Part shown: one piece after another, positions 25,392 to 34,945 of the stretch
How the letters are laid out: every line of letters begins with the position of its first letter
Position numbering within the stretch: the stretch's first letter is position 1
Assembly: GCA_023390395.1 (NCBI GenBank)
Contig: JAEWCY010000216.1
Span: 6,079 to 70,078 of the forward strand
Reading direction: 5' to 3'
DNA length: 64,000 nucleotides
From: Pseudomonadota bacterium
GTDB taxonomy: Bacteria > Desulfobacterota > Desulfovibrionia > Desulfovibrionales > Desulfovibrionaceae
Program-made: the position numbers and the translations under genes
Notes under the pieces: model-generated
The model's database searches: none
What the model saw: the letters and a program-made list of their open reading frames with translations, nothing else
What the model was told of the DNA's origin: nothing

Positions 25392-25542
25392 AACGTCAAC
25401 CTCCGGGAAAAAGTTGTTTCGCCCTAAGGGAAATTCGCGTTTTCGTCGAGAGCCAAAATGAACCGCTCCCGCGCATTGCCAATTTTCGACGAACACGTCA
25501 CAGTGCCGTGCAATCAAACCTTTTTCATACCGGGATGGTGGC

Positions 25543-25830
25543 ATGAGCGCGTCGAGCAAGGGACAAAACCGTGTCGTCGTCTACCCCGACTGGTGCAAGG
25601 GCTGCGGCATCTGCGTCGCATTTTGCCCGAAACACGTACTCGCGCCCGGCCCGGATGGCAAGGCCGTGGTCGTTGACGAGGACGCCTGCGTCAACTGCGG
25701 CTTCTGCGAGCCCCACTGCCCGGACTTCGCCATCGTGGTTGCGCCCCGAAACGGCAACGGCGTCAACGGCCGGGCCAACGGCAAGGTTCCGGCCGCCGAC
25801 GCCGCCCACGGCAAGGAGGACTGCCCGTGA
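25543..25830 (+). CDS. korD: 2-oxoacid:ferredoxin oxidoreductase, ferredoxin subunit (delta)
   Basis: A 95-residue protein with two [4Fe-4S] ferredoxin motifs, [13 protein letters not shown] (about 18-30) and [13 protein letters not shown] (about 49-61). The C-terminal tail is rich in Asn, Gly and Ala. It passes electrons from the thiamine-diphosphate site to free ferredoxin. It is the first gene of korD-A-B-C; its end overlaps the korA start (GTGA), so translation is coupled. The ribosome site before its ATG is weak. Confidence 0.93.
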   Translation: MSASSKGQNRVVVYPDWCKGCGICVAFCPKHVLAPGPDGKAVVVDEDACVNCGFCEPHCPDFAIVVAPRNGNGVNGRANGKVPAADAAHGKEDCP

Positions 25831-26969
25831 GCCAGGTCCGCAAGAAACGCCGCGAGGCCTTCCTCCTCGGCAACGAGGCCGTGGTCGAGGGGGCCCTGGC
25901 CGCCGGCTGCACCTTCTACGCCGGCTACCCCATCACGCCCTCCACCGAGATCATGGAGACCATGGCCCGGCGGCTGCCCCAGCTCCCGGACGGCGTCTTC
26001 CTCCAGATGGAGGACGAGATCGCCTCCATGGGCGCGGTCATCGGCGCGTCCCTGGCCGGGCGAAAGGCCATGACCGCCACCTCCGGCCCGGGCTTTTCCC
26101 TCATGCAGGAGCAGATCGGCTACGCCGCCATGACCGAGACGCCGCTCGTGCTCGTTAACGTCATGCGCGGCGGGGCGAGCACCGGGCTGCCCACGAGCCC
26201 CGGCCAGGGCGACGTGCAGCAGGCCCGCTGGGGAAGCCACGGCGACCACCCGATCCTCGTGCTCTCGGCGGCCGACGTGCCCGAGTGCCTGGAGATGACC
26301 GTCACGGCGTTCAATTTCGCCGAGAAGTACCGCACCCCGGTCGTCCTGCTCCTCGACGAGATCACGGCCCACACGAGGGAGAAGGTCAGCCTGCCAGAAC
26401 CCGGCGATTTCGAGGTCTTCTCGCGCCTGGTGCCGACCATGCCGCCGGAGTGGTACAAGCCCTACGAGGAGACGCTTCGCGGCGTGCCGCCCATGCCGCC
26501 CCTCGGCGCGGGCTACCGTTTCCACGTCACCGGGCTCAGCCATGACGCCCTGGGCTTTCCCACCTCCCGGCCCGAGGAGGTCGTGGCCCTGGTCGAGCGG
26601 CAGTTCCGCAAGATCGACCGCTTCTTCCACGACGTCCAGCTTGTGGAGCACGTCATGACCGAGGACGCCGAGGCCCTGGTCATCGCCTACGGCTGCGTGG
26701 CCCGCTCGGCCAGGCTGGCCGTGCGCCAGGCCCGCGAGGCCGGGGTGCGGGCCGGACTGCTCGTGCTCAAGACGCTGTTCCCTTTCCCGCGAAGCCATGT
26801 GGAGAAGCTCCTGCGCGCCTGCCGGCTGGCCGTGGTGCCCGAGCTCAACGTCGGGCAGATCTCCCGGGAGGTCAAACGCGTCAACGAGGGCTACGCCGCC
26901 GTGCGCACCATCAACCGCGTCGACGGCCAGATCATCACCCCGGCCCAGATCCTCAAGGAAATCGCCTAG
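25827..26969 (+). CDS. korA: 2-oxoacid:ferredoxin oxidoreductase subunit alpha
   Basis: A 380-residue alpha subunit of the 2-oxoglutarate-type enzyme. The N-terminus shows FLLGNEAVVEGALAAGCTFYAGYPITPSTEIME, the pyrimidine-binding domain of the family, followed by SGPGFSLMQEQIG and GGASTGLPTSPGQGDVQQ. The enzyme oxidatively decarboxylates 2-oxoglutarate (or a related acid) to the acyl-CoA and reduces ferredoxin. It starts at GTG with AAGGAGG upstream, overlapping korD by 4 bp. The four-gene DABC order favours 2-oxoglutarate or branched-chain oxoacids over pyruvate; the adjacent succinyl-CoA synthetase favours 2-oxoglutarate. Confidence 0.94.
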   Translation: MSQVRKKRREAFLLGNEAVVEGALAAGCTFYAGYPITPSTEIMETMARRLPQLPDGVFLQMEDEIASMGAVIGASLAGRKAMTATSGPGFSLMQEQIGYAAMTETPLVLVNVMRGGASTGLPTSPGQGDVQQARWGSHGDHPILVLSAADVPECLEMTVTAFNFAEKYRTPVVLLLDEITAHTREKVSLPEPGDFEVFSRLVPTMPPEWYKPYEETLRGVPPMPPLGAGYRFHVTGLSHDALGFPTSRPEEVVALVERQFRKIDRFFHDVQLVEHVMTEDAEALVIAYGCVARSARLAVRQAREAGVRAGLLVLKTLFPFPRSHVEKLLRACRLAVVPELNVGQISREVKRVNEGYAAVRTINRVDGQIITPAQILKEIA

Positions 26970-27028
26970 GACGGCGTCACGCCGGGGAGAGGCCTCCCTT
27001 CCCCGGACAGGCAAGGAGACCGTGCGAC

Positions 27029-27865
27029 ATGGCCGAAGTGACCCAGCTCATCCACCAGTACCTGCGCCACAACAAGAAGTTTCCCCTGGTCTTCTGCCCG
27101 GGCTGCGGCCACGGCATCGTGCTCGGCTCGCTGGTGCGAAGCGTCCACGCTTTGGGGCTTTCCAAGGACGAGGTGGTCGTGGTGGCCGGCATCGGCTGCT
27201 CGGGGCGCATCGCCGCCTACGTGGACTTCAACACCGTCCACGCCACCCACGGCCGGGCGCTGACCATCGCCACGGGCATCAAAATGGCCAACCCCGGGCT
27301 CACCGTCATCGCGGTCATGGGCGACGGCGACGCCTTCTCCATCGGCGGCAACCACCTGATCCACGCCGCCCGGCGCAACATCGGCGTCACGGCGCTCGTG
27401 CTCAACAACTTCATCTACGGCATGACCGGCGGCCAGTGCTCCTCCACCACGCCCGAGGGGGCTTATTCCCACACCAGCCCCATGGGCCAGTTGGAGGCGG
27501 CCTTCGACATCGTGGAGCTGACCCGGGCGGCCGGGGCCTCGGGCGTGGCCCGGGGCACGGTCTTCCACGTCAAGGCCCTGGACGGGCTGATCGCCGCCGC
27601 GCTCTCCCAGCCCGGCTTCAACCTGGTCGAGGCGCTGACCCCGTGCTTCACCCAGTACGGCCGGGGCAACGGCTTCAAAAGCGCCGTGGATATGTTCAAG
27701 TGGCTCAAGGACAAGGCCGTGCCGCTGGAGGCCTACGAGAAGCTCGAGGACAAGGCCGGCCGCATTCCCATCGGCGTCTTCGTCAAGCGCGACGCGCCCG
27801 GGCTCGAGACCCGCTACGCGGCCATGCGCGAGAGGCTTCTGGAGAAAAGGGGAGGGGCGGCATGA
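27029..27865 (+). CDS. korB: 2-oxoacid:ferredoxin oxidoreductase subunit beta (ThDP-binding)
   Basis: A 278-residue beta subunit. It has FCPGCGHGIVLGS near the N-terminus and the thiamine-diphosphate motif GDGDAFSIGGNHLIHAARRN (GDG...N type, about residues 98-118). IGCSGRIAAYVDFNTVHATHGRA is typical of 2-oxoglutarate-type enzymes. AAGGAG precedes the ATG. The stop overlaps the korC ATG (ATGA). It works as a complex with KorA, C and D in the cytoplasm. Confidence 0.95.
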   Translation: MAEVTQLIHQYLRHNKKFPLVFCPGCGHGIVLGSLVRSVHALGLSKDEVVVVAGIGCSGRIAAYVDFNTVHATHGRALTIATGIKMANPGLTVIAVMGDGDAFSIGGNHLIHAARRNIGVTALVLNNFIYGMTGGQCSSTTPEGAYSHTSPMGQLEAAFDIVELTRAAGASGVARGTVFHVKALDGLIAAALSQPGFNLVEALTPCFTQYGRGNGFKSAVDMFKWLKDKAVPLEAYEKLEDKAGRIPIGVFVKRDAPGLETRYAAMRERLLEKRGGAA

Positions 27866-28503
27866 ACGGCCACGACATGGTCCTGTCGCGCTACGAGATC
27901 CGGCTTTCGGGCGTGGGCGGCCAGGGCATCCTGACCATGGGCCGGCTCCTGGGCCAGGCCCTGGCGCTTTATCACGACTACTACGTCACCCAGACCCAGA
28001 GCTACGGCCCCGAGGCCCGGGGCGGGGCCAGCCGGGCCGACCTCGTGGTCAGCTCCGAGCCCATCAGCTACCCCAAGACCGAATATCTCGACCTGCTGGT
28101 CGCCCTGTCCCAGGAGGCGGTGGGCAGCTACGCCCATTACCTCAAGCCCCGGGGGACGCTGGTCGTGGACACCGGCCTCGTGCGCCAGACCCCGTCCAAC
28201 GTCTTCCTGGGCCTTCCCTTCACCGCCCTGGCCACGGACGGGATCGGCGTGCCCCAGGCCACCAACGTGGTGGCCCTTGGCGCGGTCGTCTGGCTGCTCC
28301 CCTTCGCCCGGCCCGAGGCCGTGCGCAAGAGCCTTAAGGCGGCGCTGCCGGACAAGATCCGGGCCGTGAACATCAAGGCCTTCAACCTGGGCTACTCCGA
28401 GGCCAAAAAACGCCTGGGCGAGCCCGTGGCCGTTCCCGATCCGGCCGGCGGCGGCGGCGACGACGAGCGCATGGAGCTGTGCAACATCATGGCCGACGAC
28501 TGA
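27862..28503 (+). CDS. korC: 2-oxoacid:ferredoxin oxidoreductase subunit gamma
   Basis: A 213-residue gamma subunit. It starts with RYEIRLSGVGGQGILTMGRLLGQAL, the glycine-rich motif of the family, and contains QSYGPEARGGASRADLVVS. A long frame runs through from upstream, but the ATG at 27862 has GGAGG and overlaps the korB stop by 4 bp, so this is the start. The extra C-terminal piece (PAGGGGDDERMELCNIMADD) is not typical and is probably flexible. Confidence 0.94.
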   Translation: MNGHDMVLSRYEIRLSGVGGQGILTMGRLLGQALALYHDYYVTQTQSYGPEARGGASRADLVVSSEPISYPKTEYLDLLVALSQEAVGSYAHYLKPRGTLVVDTGLVRQTPSNVFLGLPFTALATDGIGVPQATNVVALGAVVWLLPFARPEAVRKSLKAALPDKIRAVNIKAFNLGYSEAKKRLGEPVAVPDPAGGGGDDERMELCNIMADD

Positions 28504-28602
28504 CGTTCGCCTCCTGGATGGATTTTTCCCGGGAATGTGCCATAGGGAAGGGAGCAGCCGGGCACGCGCCCGTCGCCCGCCATGGGCCAGGGAGAACCCT
28601 CC

Positions 28603-30714
28603 ATGCATCTGACCGAACACGCCGGCAAGGCGCTCCTCGCCAGGGCCGGCATCGAAGTTCCGCCCGGCGTCGTCGTGGACCCCGGCGACGCGGACATGGC
28701 CCCGCCGCCCTTTCCCGGGCCCTACTACCTCAAGGCCCAGACCTTGACCGGCGGGCGCGGCAAGGCCGGCGGCGTGGTCCGGGTGGAGGATGCCGCCGGG
28801 ATCGCCGCGGCCGCGGCCCGGCTTTTCCCCCTGCCCCTTGGCGGGGCGACCGCGCCCTTCCTGCGGCTGGAGCCGGCCGTGCCCCACGACCGGGCCCTGT
28901 ACCTGTCCCTGGGCGTCTCGCGCCGGCGCGGCGGGCTGTGCCTGACCGTGGCCGGGGAGGGCGGGGGCGACGTCGAGGCCCTGGCCGGCGACCCGCGCCT
29001 GCTGGCGCTGGACGTGCCGCCGCCCTTTGGCCTGACGCCGCGTCTGGCTCGCCGGGCCTTTTTCCACCTGGCCCTGCCGCAAGGGCTGTGGACGCCGTTT
29101 TTCGCGCTGCTGGAAAAGCTCTTCGCGGCCGTGGAGGCGCAGGGGCTGCTTTTGGCCGAGATCAACCCCCTGGCCGTGACCCCGGACGGGCGGTTCGTGG
29201 CCCTGGACGCCAAGGTGACGGCGGACGACAGCGTGGTGGCCCTGCGGCCCGAGCTGCGCCGCCACGCCGACGACCGGCTGCTGACCGGGGCTGAGCGCCG
29301 GGCGGCGGCCTACGGGCTTTCCTTCGTCAGTCTGCCCGGCCGGGTGGGGCTGCTCGCCAACGGCGCGGGCCTGGCCATGGCCACCATGGACGCCCTGGCG
29401 GCGGCCGGGCTCGACGCCGCCAACTTCCTGGATTTCGGCGGCACGGCCGACGCCGTGCGGCTGCGGGCGGCTTTCGACCTGCTTTTCGCCGACGAACGCG
29501 TGGCCGCTTGCCTGGTCAACATGTTCGGCGGCATCCTGTCCTGCGCCGACGTGGCCCGGGCCCTTTCCGAAGCCCTGGGCGACGCGCCGCCGCCAAGGCC
29601 CGTGGTGGTGCGCTTCGCCGGCAACGGCGCGGACCAGGGGGCGGCGCTGCTGCGCCGGCTGGGGCTGCCGGCGCTTTCCGTGGCCGAGGACATGGACCAG
29701 GCCGTGGCCATGCTTTCGGAAGTGGTCGCGCCGGGGCCGGGGCGGGATTTCTCCGCGCCGCCGCCCGAGGCCTGCCGCTCGCTGCCGGGCGCGGCCGGCG
29801 ACGCGGAAGCCTGGGCGTCGGGATTTCGGCCTTTGCCGTCGCTGCTCGATCTCGACGGGAAAAGCGGCGTGCTCGTCCAGGGGATCACCGGCCGGGCCGG
29901 CAGCCGCCACGCCCTGCGCATGCGGGCCTACGGGGCGAACGTCGTGGCCGGGGTCACGCCCTTTCGCGGCGGTCGCGACGTGGAGGGCATCCCGGTCTAC
30001 GACGGCGTGGCCGAGGCCGTGGCCCGCCACGCCGTGGACGTGTCGGTGCTCTTCGTGCCGGCCGCCGGCGCGGCCGACGCCATCCTGGAGGCGGCCGAGG
30101 CCGGGGTTTCGCGCATCGTGTGCATCACCGACGGCGTGCCGCAAAAGGACATGCTGGCCGTGCGCGCGGCCCTTGCCGGAAAGGACGTCCTGCTCCTTGG
30201 CCCCAACACGCCCGGGCTTTTCGTGCCCGGGGCCATGCAGGCCGGCATCATGCCGCCCGACCCCTTCCTGCCCGGGCCGGTGGCCGTCTTTTCCCGCAGC
30301 GGCACCCTGACCTACGAGGTCTGCTCGCGCCTGTCCGCCGCGGGCATCGGCCAGGCCGTGGCCGCGGGCATCGGCGGCGACCCCTTCGGCGGGGCGGATT
30401 TCACGGCGCTTTGCCATATGGTGCGCGACGACGACCGGGTGCGGGCGGTCATGCTCATCGGCGAGGTGGGCGGCCGGGCCGAGGAGGACGCGGCCGCCTA
30501 CGTGCTGGAGACGGCCTATCCCAAGCCCGTGGCCGCCTTCGTGGCCGGGCTGTCCGCACCGCCGGGCCGGGCGCTGGGGCATGCCGGGGCGCTGCTCGAG
30601 CGTCCCGGCGGCGTGGCCGGCAAGCTGGCCTGCCTGTCGCGGGCGGGCATCGCCGTGTGCGCCGAACTCGGCGACGTGGCCGGGGTGATGGCCGGGCTTT
30701 TGTGCGGGCCCTGA
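28603..30714 (+). CDS. Fused succinyl-CoA synthetase (beta-alpha), SucC-SucD type
   Basis: A 703-residue single chain. Residues 1 to about 390 correspond to the ATP-grasp beta subunit (HLTEHAGKALLARAGIEVPPG, NFLDFGGTAD, VNMFGGILSCADVARA). Residues about 415-703 correspond to the alpha subunit (VLVQGITGRAGSRHALRMRAYG; the phospho-histidine is in LGHAGAL). It converts succinyl-CoA, ADP and phosphate to succinate, CoA and ATP. The beta-alpha order differs from archaeal fused acetyl-CoA synthetases (alpha-beta). It follows korDABC by about 100 bp on the same strand. The ATG at 28603 has GGGAG; an ATG seven codons earlier lacks a ribosome site. Confidence 0.88.
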   Translation: MHLTEHAGKALLARAGIEVPPGVVVDPGDADMAPPPFPGPYYLKAQTLTGGRGKAGGVVRVEDAAGIAAAAARLFPLPLGGATAPFLRLEPAVPHDRALYLSLGVSRRRGGLCLTVAGEGGGDVEALAGDPRLLALDVPPPFGLTPRLARRAFFHLALPQGLWTPFFALLEKLFAAVEAQGLLLAEINPLAVTPDGRFVALDAKVTADDSVVALRPELRRHADDRLLTGAERRAAAYGLSFVSLPGRVGLLANGAGLAMATMDALAAAGLDAANFLDFGGTADAVRLRAAFDLLFADERVAACLVNMFGGILSCADVARALSEALGDAPPPRPVVVRFAGNGADQGAALLRRLGLPALSVAEDMDQAVAMLSEVVAPGPGRDFSAPPPEACRSLPGAAGDAEAWASGFRPLPSLLDLDGKSGVLVQGITGRAGSRHALRMRAYGANVVAGVTPFRGGRDVEGIPVYDGVAEAVARHAVDVSVLFVPAAGAADAILEAAEAGVSRIVCITDGVPQKDMLAVRAALAGKDVLLLGPNTPGLFVPGAMQAGIMPPDPFLPGPVAVFSRSGTLTYEVCSRLSAAGIGQAVAAGIGGDPFGGADFTALCHMVRDDDRVRAVMLIGEVGGRAEEDAAAYVLETAYPKPVAAFVAGLSAPPGRALGHAGALLERPGGVAGKLACLSRAGIAVCAELGDVAGVMAGLLCGP

Positions 30715-30818
30715 CGGGGAATCTTCGAAAACGATTCTTCGCGCGCGTGGCCTTGGTCGCGGGCCGCGCCTCTCGCGCGGGCGCGCCTTGGCCTGGGAAA
30801 GGCCTTGGAGCGGGCGGG

Positions 30819-31154
30819 CTAGTTGCCCTTGGCCGGGGCGGCCTCGGCTTTGGCGTCCTTCTTCTCCCGCTTGGGCCGCACGTAGCCCTTGTACTTGTCT
30901 TCGATCTTGGACTTTTCCTTGGCGAACACCGCCGCGTCCTTGGCGTGCTCGCTCTCGGACCAGGCCCGGTAGCGCGCCTCGGCCGCATCCGAGCGGGCCG
31001 TGGAGGGCGAGGCCTTGGCCGGCGTCGCGGGAGCGGCCGGTTGGGCGGCTTCGGTCGTGGGGGGCGCGGCCGGGGTCGGTTCGGCGGCCAGGACGGAAAA
31101 AGCCGGGGCCAGCAGGCTCCCGGCGACGACAAACGAGGCGGCGACCTTGCGCAT
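30819..31154 (-). CDS. Small exported charged protein, function unknown
   Basis: A 111-residue protein. A signal peptide (MRKVAASFVVAGSLLAPAFSVLAA) is followed by a Pro/Ala/Thr-rich linker (about 25-55) and a highly charged helical part (RYRAWSESEHAKDAAVFAKEK) ending in Lys-rich KREKKDAKAEAAPAKGN. AGGGAG lies before the ATG. It is probably periplasmic. I recognise no family. It is divergent from the histidine kinase gene. Confidence 0.75.
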   Translation of the reverse strand: MRKVAASFVVAGSLLAPAFSVLAAEPTPAAPPTTEAAQPAAPATPAKASPSTARSDAAEARYRAWSESEHAKDAAVFAKEKSKIEDKYKGYVRPKREKKDAKAEAAPAKGN

Positions 31155-31295
31155 GGATTCTCCCTGACGGCCTCTGGGGCCGCGAAACGGTCGGCCAGGA
31201 ACTAACCATATTTCCCCCGGGCCGGCAATGGGGGCGCAGGCCGCGCGGCGGCTTCCATCCTGGCCAAGGGCCGGGATTTGGCGTAGAAACCGACG

Positions 31296-32942
31296 ATGCC
31301 GGACGAGTTGACGCCCAAAGACAGCCCCGCTTTTCTCGCCTCCCTCATGGACGCGTCCCCGGACCTCTTCTTCTTCAAGGACGCCGCCGGCGTCTACCGT
31401 TACGCCAACAAGGCCTTCTGCGACCTTTTCGGGCTCACCCGCGAGGAGGTCCTCGGCCGCACGGATTTCGACATCTTCCCGGCCGCCAACGCCAGGCGGC
31501 ACCGGCGGGCCGACCAGTCCGTGCTGTCCGCGGGCCGGTTCGCCTCCTTCGACTACGAGGTCGTGGCCTCCGGCCGGGCCGTCTGGCTGCAGGTGCTCAA
31601 GACCCCGCTTCGCGACGCCTCGGGGCGCATCACGGGCATCATCTGCGCCGCCCGCAACGTCACCACGCGCAAGCGCCACGAGGATGAGGCCCGGCTGGCC
31701 CGGCGCGAGCTGGAAAAGGACGTGGCCGACCAGTCCGAGGACCTGCGCCGCGTCAACCAGGAGCTGCGCCGCCAGATCATCCAGCGCCACAAGGCCGAAA
31801 AGGCCCTGGAAGAGTCGCTTCGCACCGTCAACCTCATCGTGGAGAACAGCCCCATCGGCATCTCCTTCGTCACCGAACGCGTGGTGCGCCGGGCCAACCC
31901 GCGCTTCCACGAACTCTTCGCCAGCTCGCCGGGCGGCATCGCCGGGCAGTCCACGGCCGTCTTTTATCCCGATAGGGACTCCTTCGAGGCCTTCGGCCGG
32001 GAATTCTATCCCATGCTTGCCCGTGGGGAGCGTGTGGACACGGTGCGCCTCATGCGCCGCTTCGACGGCACGGAGTTCTGGTGCCGCATCATCGGCCAGG
32101 TGCTTTTTCCCGAGCGGCCCCAGGCCGGCTCCATCTGGCTCATGGAAGACGTGACCGAACGCAGGCTGGCCGAGGAGGCTGCCCTGGCCGCCGACCGGCT
32201 CAAGCGGGAATTCGTGGACAACATGTCCCACGAGGTCAGGACGCCGCTCAACGGCATCATGGGCATGCTGCAGGTGCTGGAGGGCACGGAGCTGTCCCAG
32301 GAGCAGCGGGAGCACCTGTCCGTCCTGCGTCAATGCGCCGCGAGCCTGGCCGACCTGCTGGAGGGCATGCTCGACTTCTCCCGCCTCGACGCCGGCGGGG
32401 AGCCGCCCCGGCGCGACCTCTTCTCCGTCCGGGACGTGGTCCGGGGGACGTGTAATTCCTTCCAAGGCGCGGCCGGCCGCAAAGGGCTCGATCTCGTCTG
32501 CCGCATCCACCTCGACGTGCCCGAGGCGGTGGTGGGCGATGGGGCCGGGCTGCGCCGGGTGCTGGCGGCCCTGGTGGGCAACGCCGTGAAGTTCACGCCC
32601 TCGGGCGAGGTGGCGGTGGAGGTGGCCCAGGGCTGGGGCTGCCGCGAGGCCGGGGCCGCGCCGACGGTCGCGGGCACGGTTTATCTGGCTTTTTCCGTGC
32701 GCGACACCGGCATCGGCCTTTCCCCGGAGGCGCTCGGCGGCATCTTCGAACCCTTTCGGCAGGTCGACGGCAGCATGACCCGGCGTTACGGCGGCGCGGG
32801 CCTGGGCCTGGCCATCGCCCGCAAGGCGGCCGAGGCCATGGGCGGTTTCCTGGACGTGCAAAGCGTTCCGGGCAAGGGCAGCGTCTTCTGCTTCTGCGTG
32901 CCCTTCGCCCTGCCGGACCAGGCGGCCGAGCCGGCGGCTTGA
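31296..32942 (+). CDS. PAS-PAS sensor histidine kinase
   Basis: A 548-residue kinase without membrane segments. PAS 1 is at about 12-130, a coiled coil at 130-180, PAS 2 at about 180-295. The phospho-acceptor domain has [15 protein letters not shown] (H-box), and the ATPase domain has [18 protein letters not shown] and [13 protein letters not shown]. No receiver domain is attached and no response regulator is adjacent, so its partner is elsewhere. The AraC gene follows immediately (33 bp). No clear ribosome site is seen before the ATG. Confidence 0.92.
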   Translation: MPDELTPKDSPAFLASLMDASPDLFFFKDAAGVYRYANKAFCDLFGLTREEVLGRTDFDIFPAANARRHRRADQSVLSAGRFASFDYEVVASGRAVWLQVLKTPLRDASGRITGIICAARNVTTRKRHEDEARLARRELEKDVADQSEDLRRVNQELRRQIIQRHKAEKALEESLRTVNLIVENSPIGISFVTERVVRRANPRFHELFASSPGGIAGQSTAVFYPDRDSFEAFGREFYPMLARGERVDTVRLMRRFDGTEFWCRIIGQVLFPERPQAGSIWLMEDVTERRLAEEAALAADRLKREFVDNMSHEVRTPLNGIMGMLQVLEGTELSQEQREHLSVLRQCAASLADLLEGMLDFSRLDAGGEPPRRDLFSVRDVVRGTCNSFQGAAGRKGLDLVCRIHLDVPEAVVGDGAGLRRVLAALVGNAVKFTPSGEVAVEVAQGWGCREAGAAPTVAGTVYLAFSVRDTGIGLSPEALGGIFEPFRQVDGSMTRRYGGAGLGLAIARKAAEAMGGFLDVQSVPGKGSVFCFCVPFALPDQAAEPAA

Positions 32943-32974
32943 CCCGGCAGGCCTTCCTGGAACAAGCTCGGCCC

Positions 32975-33790
32975 ATGTCCGGCCGTTCCCCCCGCTTCGC
33001 CCCCGAGATCCTGCGCCGTCGCCTCGACCCGGAGCTGCCCGGCCTGGAGGCCAGGCTCGCCGCCTACCGCCGCCAGGCCTTCGCCAGCCACATCCACGAC
33101 GCCTGGTGCGTGGGGCTCGTGCTCTCCGGGGCCACGCGCATGCGCCAGGGCGCGGCGGCGCGCCGCGTCGGGGCGGGCGAGGCGGCCCTGATCGATCCGG
33201 GCGTGCCCCATTCCTGCAATCCCGAGCCCGACGGCCGGCTGGGCTACGTCATGTTCTTCCTGGACCGCCGGGCCCTGGCCGCCGCCGCCGGGGAGGAGGG
33301 CGAGCCGGTCTTTCGCGCCCCGGTGGTGCGCGACCCGGCGCTTTCCCGCCGGCTGGTCGGGCTCTACCGCGTCCTGGGCGCGCCGGGCGGCCGGCTGTCC
33401 AAGGAGACGCTCCTGTGCCGGGCACTGGGACCGCTCCTTGGCGGCCGTTCCAGTGGCGAGCCTCGGCGCGGCGACGGCGCGGCCGCCCTGGTCCGGGACT
33501 ACCTGCGGGAGCATCCCCGCGAGAACGCGTCGCTTGCCGCCCTGGCCGCCCTGGCCGGGCGCAGCCCGGCCTACCTGCTGCGCCTGTTCAAGCGCCGCTA
33601 CGGCCTGCCGCCCCACGCCTACCAGAACCACCTGCGCGTGGAGCGGGCCAAGGCCCTGCTGGCCACGGACCTGCCCGCCGCCCAGGTGGCCCTCGAGGCC
33701 GGCTTCGCCGACCAGAGCCACCTCATCCGGGTCTTCACGCCCCTGGTCGGAGCCACGCCGGGCCAGTACCGCCGCTGCCTGCGCGCCTGA
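32975..33790 (+). CDS. AraC family transcriptional regulator (cupin sensor)
   Basis: A 271-residue regulator. It has an N-terminal AraC-type cupin domain (SHIHDAWCVGLVLSGATRM, GEAALIDPGVPHSCNPE) and a C-terminal double helix-turn-helix (NASLAALAALAGRSPAYLLRLFKRRYG, then QVALEAGFADQSHLIRVF and the PGQYRR end). The frame continues upstream to a TTG overlapping the kinase stop; I take the ATG at 32975, though neither start has a good ribosome site. The nearby EamA exporter gene is a likely target. Confidence 0.9.
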   Translation: MSGRSPRFAPEILRRRLDPELPGLEARLAAYRRQAFASHIHDAWCVGLVLSGATRMRQGAAARRVGAGEAALIDPGVPHSCNPEPDGRLGYVMFFLDRRALAAAAGEEGEPVFRAPVVRDPALSRRLVGLYRVLGAPGGRLSKETLLCRALGPLLGGRSSGEPRRGDGAAALVRDYLREHPRENASLAALAALAGRSPAYLLRLFKRRYGLPPHAYQNHLRVERAKALLATDLPAAQVALEAGFADQSHLIRVFTPLVGATPGQYRRCLRA

Positions 33791-33957
33791 GGCGTCCTCG
33801 AAAGGACAGGTTTTTCGGGGGAATGCCCTGGCAGGCTCGCGGAAAGAACCCCGGCGCATTCCTTGGGAGAGCGGGCCAGGGCAATTTCGTCCAATTCCCG
33901 CCTGGGGGAATGGGCCATGGTGCCGTCCGACCGGCCGCGCGGCCGGCGGGAGGCATC

Positions 33958-34863
33958 GTGCGCAAGACCGATTTCGCGGTGGCGGCCGCCCTGGCCGTGA
34001 CCCTGTTCGCCTGGGGCCTGTCCTATGTCTGGACCAAGATCGCGCTGGCCGAAATGGGTCCCTTCACCCTGGCCTGCGCGCGCTTTTCCCTGGCCACCGG
34101 GCTTTTCGCCCTGGCCTTCGCCGTTTCCGGCCGGCGGCCCCGGCCCCTTTCCCGGGCCGACCACGGCCGGCTGATCCTGCTTTCCCTGCTGCAGCCGGTG
34201 GGGCATTTCGCCTTCGAGACCTGCGGGCTGGTCCTGACCTCGGCCTCGGCCGCCGCCTGCATCGTGGCGGCCATCCCGCTGGCCGTGGTCGGCCTGGACG
34301 CGGCCCTGGGGCGCGGCAGGGCCGGATTGTCCGAGCTGGCGCGCGTCGCGGCCTCCATGGCCGGAGTGGCCTGCGTGGTCGCGGGAGGCGCGGGGCCGGG
34401 AGGCGGGAAGCTGGCCGGGGACCTGCTCATGGTGGGGGCGGTGGCGGCAACGGCCGGGTACGTGGTCGCCGGCGGCGCGCTCGCCCGGCGTCTGGACGCC
34501 CTGACCGTGACCTTCGTGCAGCTGGCCTGGGGGGCGGCGCTTTTCGCGCCGGCCTGCGCCTTCGAGCTGGCCGGCCGGGGCTGGCCGCGCTTGACGGCCG
34601 GCGGGGCGGCGGCGCTGGCGGCCCTGGCCGTGCTGGCCAGCTTCGCCGGGTTCGCGTGCTACAACTTCGTGCTGGCCCGCCTGTCCGCCGCCCGGGCCGC
34701 CCTGTGGCTCAACGCCGTGCCGGTGGTGACGGCGCTGGCCGCCTGGGCCGCGCTCGGCGAACGGTTGTCGCTTTTGGAGGCGGCGGGAGGGATCATGGTC
34801 CTGGCGGCCGTGGCCGCGCCGGCCAGCGGCGGGAAACGCGCCGGCGCGCGTCGCGGCCTTTAA
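33958..34863 (+). CDS. EamA/DMT family transporter
   Basis: A 301-residue inner-membrane protein with ten predicted helices in two EamA repeats (about 8-135 and 150-290), the usual size for drug/metabolite exporters. The GTG at 33958 has GGGAGG a few bases upstream; an in-frame ATG at 33910 is possible. It follows an AraC regulator on the same strand, a common pairing for exporters. The substrate is unknown. Confidence 0.87.
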   Translation: MRKTDFAVAAALAVTLFAWGLSYVWTKIALAEMGPFTLACARFSLATGLFALAFAVSGRRPRPLSRADHGRLILLSLLQPVGHFAFETCGLVLTSASAAACIVAAIPLAVVGLDAALGRGRAGLSELARVAASMAGVACVVAGGAGPGGGKLAGDLLMVGAVAATAGYVVAGGALARRLDALTVTFVQLAWGAALFAPACAFELAGRGWPRLTAGGAAALAALAVLASFAGFACYNFVLARLSAARAALWLNAVPVVTALAAWAALGERLSLLEAAGGIMVLAAVAAPASGGKRAGARRGL

Positions 34864-34945
34864 AGAGGGCAGGCTTTTCCGGGGACAAGGGAGCGAACGG
34901 ACGCTTTTCTCTTGAAGCTTCCGGCCGGGTTTTGCGGGGGCGGGG

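Noticed and set aside
31155..32861. Long minus-strand frame through the histidine kinase
   Set aside because: Only its 3' part (30819-31154) is a real gene with signal peptide and ribosome site; the rest is the kinase shadow.
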